This document shows, piece by piece, positions 59,656 to 64,000 of a DNA stretch of 64,000 nucleotides. The translations under genes and the position numbers were made by a program. Each line of letters begins with the position of its first letter. Position 1 is the first letter of the stretch. The notes under the pieces are model-generated. The model saw only the letters and a list, made by a program, of their open reading frames with translations. It was not told the DNA's origin and made no database searches. Source of the DNA: Sipunculus nudus (Eukaryota > Annelida > Sipuncula > Golfingiida > Sipunculidae). The DNA lies in the NCBI GenBank assembly GCA_026874595.1, contig CM049320.1, forward strand, positions 10,049,464 through 10,113,463, given 5' to 3'.

Positions 59656-59994
59656 ACATAACATTAGACATATTTACTAAGTCATACAACACTAGTGTTG
59701 CCCCAGTATTTTAATATGCATCTGCTATATGGGGATTTTCAAAAGCATAGACATGTGACAAAATTCATCAGATAGCAATGCGCTTTTTTTTAGGTGTACA
59801 GACATTTATTCAAGTATTGAACGAAACCATACAGGTGACATGCTTCTATAGATCACTCGAGTAAGTTTTTATATCTAATGACACATTAATGTAAATTAAT
59901 GTCTCGGTATATATTAGACATATGAACAATCCGTTCGCAGATTATATATATACTTTAGTGTAACTCCATTTGCACATTAATTGTTCTTGTATGT

Positions 59995-60125
59995 ATGTAA
60001 TATGTAAGGTGGCATATAAGCCCTTGAGGGCTTTGAGGGCTGGGTACCAATTATCTATGTGTTATTGTTTTTTATATTGTATGTACATGTCACAATAATA
60101 AACAAACTTTCTTCTTTCTTTCTAT
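59995..60125 (+). repeat. Retroposon 3'-tail-like segment
   Basis: AAGGTGGCATATAAGCCCTT, GAGGGCTTTGAGGGCTGGG, then TATTGTATGTACATGTCACA, ATAATAAACAAAC and a terminal (TTTC)n run. The layout is that of a LINE 3' UTR with a simple-repeat tail. No upstream coding remnant was recognised. Confidence 0.45.
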
Positions 60126-60129
60126 CATT

Positions 60130-61255
60130 ATTTCGATGCTGTATTGTAATTTTGTTCTTAATATATAACACTTCAGCCAAGTGAAATGTATATCTATCCG
60201 TGTCTACATCTATGGGTGTGTTTGTCAGAGAGATAATGACAGAAAGAAGAAGTGTGTTTGTATCTGCGGGTTGTGTTCATGTGTAAGATTTAAATATTTA
60301 CCAGTCAAAGAAAATGGTGACTTGTGCAGCTTTATATTAAATCTAACGTATACGTGTTCATGTATGTGTATTTTAATCTAGCAGTGTTTATGCAGGCGAG
60401 TGGTTTCAGAGAGAAGGAGAGAGAGAGAAAAAAAATGAAGATGGAGAGAGAGGAGCAGGGAGGAGGAACATTCCTCACAATATTCCTGAAGGGAGTACAC
60501 ATAAAGTTATCGGTTCCGCATCAGTAACAGCCACGGTACAATGAACGTTCACAGCCTATTGGTACAATCCTAATGACATGTCTCTTCAGTTCAGGCACGT
60601 TTATTCATTAAAGAGAACTTGTCCGCATGACAGCCGGTTCCTGTTGAAATAACAACAATAGCCAGAGTGATTGACACAACTAGACCCAATTAAAAGCGTG
60701 TCTGTACCGGCAGGGGGGTTTTATAACTGTTCTCTGTCGTTAAGTATCCATAAAAGGAAACGGTCTTATTTCGTGGACACGCCATCTGTAGGAGTTTTAT
60801 ACGGATTCATTGGAGCAGGTCCAAAGTCATATCATGCAATAAATATTTAAAGACTGCAATAAATATTTCCGTTTCTGCATTAGCGGATATCGTCACAATA
60901 AATTGAAAAACCTGTGGATGTAGAGGTGTGAAAATATAAGGTGACGGAGGAAGAGTGACTCCGACGAGAATTATTTTTGACGAACATTATTAGAAACCAC
61001 AGCCTTGCCTGTGTGCTTGTGTTTGTGCGGGTAAAATATCGGGCTGCAAATAAGGACAAATGAAGGGGGGGGGGGGCGTACTGATATACTGATCTTTGAC
61101 TGTATATACGGATATGCTGGTAAATCAATGATTACTTTGGTTGCCCTTTTAGTTCGCGAGGGTAAAAAAAATCGAAAGGAAATTTATCTCGAAAATAAAA
61201 TCGTCGTGAATAAGATGACCAACCTTCACACGTGAAAACTCATACTGTTAAATAC
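60130..61255. other. Intergenic DNA, nothing recognised
   Basis: Frames at 60181-60527 and 60880-61128 lack family signatures. GAGAGAGAGAAAAAAAATGAAG purine-rich sequence lies at 60415-60460, and a poly-G run at 61065-61074. Confidence 0.45.
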
Positions 61256-61261
61256 TATACA

Positions 61262-61335
61262 CTTTATGAAAAAGGGTTCTTGTGGGTTCTTCAAAGTAAA
61301 AAGGTTCCATCTGGCACTCGGAGATTCTTGCCCTG
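61262..61335. repeat. GGTTCTT-type interspersed repeat, fragment
   Basis: AAAAAGGGTTCTTGTGGGTT, CTTCAAAGTAAAAAGGTTCC, ATCTGGCACTCGGAGATTCT. Wording like 44656-44885, truncated. Confidence 0.35.
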
Positions 61336-61339
61336 ATTA

Positions 61340-62660
61340 TAACTTGTACTAATGTTCCAAATGGAACAAGTGGCGTCAATTTATCTTCAGGGTTGGTTAG
61401 ATGATTCGCAGGCATGAGAGGGAAGTCAAAGTTGCGACGACTTTTTTATTCACCTTTTATTTTCTGTGTGACACATTTTCAAATATATTACAATTCATTA
61501 TACTTTTTTTAATACAGTAAACTCTTCAATAGAACACCTCATGCTCATTATCCTTGCCTATATAATGTTGGTTCGAATGGCTAACCATTGATAGCCATAA
61601 ATATTTGCAGTTTTTTTTATGATACAAATTGCAATAAAGAATATCTACCAATTATGAACAGGAATTATCCTCTTTTCATATTCTCTTTTATACTCAGTAT
61701 ATGTTCCTAAATCGAAATTGTAAATTACAAACATATCATCTGGTGAACATGATATAGCGATATCTGTTAATATTAAACTAGGAAATCCTGTTGACTATAA
61801 CTGGGTGCATCAAGTATGAGTACGTATCAGATTTTACTTAAGTCGTTCTCTCTCACACACATACACGCACGCACACACGCGGCGCAGGTTGACTACCGTC
61901 AATTCCCCACAATTATCATTTAGTATATATCATTTAAAATAAAAGCTATGGTTCTCAGGCACCGCCCGCGTAAATTTTAACTCCCCGCATCATTTTTTTT
62001 TAATTTTTATTTTCATCTTTCAAGAATATAAAATAATACAATTTTGATCAGATTGCCCTTTTTTGTTTTTGCTTTTACCTGTTTAACCGTAAAATTCTGT
62101 TATTTTCATCTTTTTCGCATATCATATGACATTTTCATCGAAACATACAATAAAGGTAAAAAATTAAATAGCGCCGATTGATTACTGAAAAAAAGTGCCT
62201 GCGAACCATACCTTTTTTTTTACTTAATTCATCATTTTATTTAGACCAGTGAGTATACACGGACGGACCCCTGTATGAATCTTAAAAAGTTTATTGGTTA
62301 TGTATATTGATCTGTCCTCGTGTGACATCATGCATAAGAAATGCATTTTTATAATACGCGCGAAAGATTTATTTCTTCCGCCCACTTACCTGGCCTGGTA
62401 GGTCACATCAGGAGGTACGCCTGACCAGGTGTGTAATACCCTACAGAGGGTAGACCCAGTTGTGACTCTAGTATATACAGAACCCCATGTCTCGGCCTTC
62501 ATTAATCTAGCAAACGGAAAGCATACAACGGTCTGCGCAGCACTTTTTCTGAGTACTTCTGACCATGTGTGTCGGGTGCCTGTCTTTACTTTGTTAGTGA
62601 CCGGACCACCCAGTTACACACGCGACTGTTTCAGACTGTGAGGTGCATGTATTACATTTC
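61340..62660. other. Intergenic DNA, nothing recognised
   Basis: A short CA repeat lies at 61852-61880. The frame at 62429-62641 borders the satellite and has no recognisable domain. Confidence 0.45.
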
Positions 62661-62671
62661 AGCTGGATGGG

Positions 62672-63952
62672 CCAGGAGGGTAGTTGTGATGATGTAACAC
62701 GTGCACACCGCTAGCAGTGATAAGGTAACACGGCCACACCGCTAACAGTGATGATGTTACACATGCACACCGCCAGCATTCATGCTGCAACACATCCACG
62801 CAGCTAGCAGTGATAATGTCCCACTTCCACACAGCTAGCAGTGATGATGTAACACATGCACACCGCTTGTAGTGATGATGCAACACATGCAATCCGCGAG
62901 CAGTGATAATGTAACACATGCAAACGGCTAGCAGCTATAATGTAACACAGGGACACTGCCAGCAGGGATGATATAACACATGCACTTTGCTTGCAATGAT
63001 GAAATTACACTTGCACACAGCTAGCAATGATGATGAAACACATGCAATCCGCTAGCAGTGATGATGTGACACATTCACACCGGTAGCAGTGATGATGTAA
63101 CACATGCACACCGCTAGCAGTGATGATGTAACACATGCGCGTCGCTATCAGTGATGATCTAACACATGCACACCGGTAGTACTGATGATGTACACGTACA
63201 CAACACTAGTAGTGATGATGTTACACATGCACACCGCTAGCAGACGTGATGTAACACATGCACACCGCCAGCAGTGATGTTGTAACACATCCAAACAGCT
63301 AGCAGTGATGATGTCACACGTCCACACAGCTAGCAGTGATGATGTAACACATGCACACCGCTTGCAGTGATGATGTTACACTTGCAATTGCAAACGGCTA
63401 GCAACTATGATGCAACATATGGACACTGCCAACAGGGATGATATAACACATGCACACCGCTTGCAATGATGATGTTACACTTGCACACCGCTAGCAGTGA
63501 TGATGAAACAATGCAATCCGCTAGCATTGATAATGTAACACATGAACGCAGCTTAAAATGATGATGAAACACATGAACACCTCTAGAAGTGATGATGGAA
63601 CACATTCACACCGGAAGCTATGATGATGTAACACATGAACATCGCCAGCAGTGATGATGTAACACATGCAAGTCGCTATCAGTGATGATGAAACACATGC
63701 AATCCGCTAGCAGTGATGATGTAACACATGAACGCCGCTTAAAATGATGATATAACACATGAACACCGCTAAAAGTGATGATGGAACACATTCACACCGG
63801 TAGCAGTGATGATGTAACACATGCACGCTGCTAGCAGTGATGATGTAACACATGCACGCTGCTAGCAGTGATGATGTAACACATGCACGCTGCTAGCAGT
63901 AATGATGTAATACATGCACAGCACTAGCAGTGATGATGTTACACATACGCGC
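62672..63952. repeat. 31-bp satellite/minisatellite array, about 40 units
   Basis: The consensus unit reads GATGATGTAACACATGCAC, then ACCGCTAGCAGT. Period 31 is exact where units are cleanest (GATGTAACA at 63811, 63842, 63873). Higher-order copies are visible: the block starting CACATCCACGCAGCTAGCAG (62791) recurs as CACATCCAAACAGCTAGCAG (63286), offset 495, about 16 units; GCTTAAAATGATGAT (63551) recurs at 63737, offset 186, exactly 6 units. Since 31 is not a multiple of three, frames rotate through the array and the minus-strand ORFs inside it are not genes. Confidence 0.95.
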
Positions 63953-64000
63953 CGCTGGCTGAACCAATCACGCCGGCTCACCAGGACAAGCCCTCAACAC

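Noticed and set aside
62672-63952. CRISPR-like array of ~31-bp repeats
   Set aside because: Units are directly contiguous with no unique spacers, there are no cas genes and the DNA is animal. It is a satellite.

Overview
The window is nuclear DNA from an animal. Genes are intron-containing with GT..AG splice sites, the sequence is AT-rich, and it is full of microsatellites, minisatellites, tRNA-headed SINEs, LINE remnants and short inverted-repeat transposons. The gene families (a TRIM-NHL-type protein, an SLC22 carrier and a secreted WxxW-domain protein) and the repeat style suggest a marine invertebrate, most likely a mollusc or another lophotrochozoan. That placement is inference.

Three loci stand out. 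(1) Minus strand, 28869 down to 24865: an intact four-coding-exon gene for a small secreted Cys-rich protein of about 177 residues with a signal peptide and one Mucin2_WxxW-like domain. A probable untranslated first exon and core promoter lie near 33246-33410. (2) Plus strand, 40351-48706: an SLC22-type organic ion transporter locus with seven recognisable exons and mostly good splice sites, but at least five reading-frame breaks, a premature stop and no visible exons for the TM6-TM7 cytoplasmic region. It is called a pseudogene. (3) Minus strand, 55204-53588: an uninterrupted 538-residue ORF with an acidic low-complexity linker, a filamin-type Ig domain and a six-bladed NHL propeller, as in TRIM2/3/71, but without RING, B-box or coiled coil.

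Layout. 1-24.8 kb is gene-poor: a LINE reverse-transcriptase relic (8.8-9.7 kb), a SINE (10 kb), a solo-LTR-like unit (11.2-11.9 kb), a duplicated AT-rich segment (13.5-15.6 kb), 97-bp tandem repeats (14.4 kb), a TIR transposon (16.7-17.35 kb), a GTCCGTC-type element (22.1-23.0 kb) and another SINE (23.1 kb). 24.8-33.4 kb is the WxxW gene, whose introns hold a G-rich fold-back element, a 51-bp minisatellite and a TAA/TTA hairpin. 33.8-40.3 kb has long TA tracts, a second LINE relic, a second copy of the 10-kb SINE and a second GTCCGTC-type element. 40.3-48.7 kb is the SLC22 relic. 48.1-52.8 kb has two related nested-palindrome MITEs and a separate fold-back. 53.6-55.2 kb is the NHL gene. 55.8-62.6 kb is repeats and unannotated DNA. 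62.67-63.95 kb is a 31-bp satellite with higher-order structure.

The three protein loci show no sign of acting together. No coordinated new system is supported here. The most distinctive items are the RING-less filamin-NHL protein, the compact WxxW secreted protein and the nested-palindrome MITE family.
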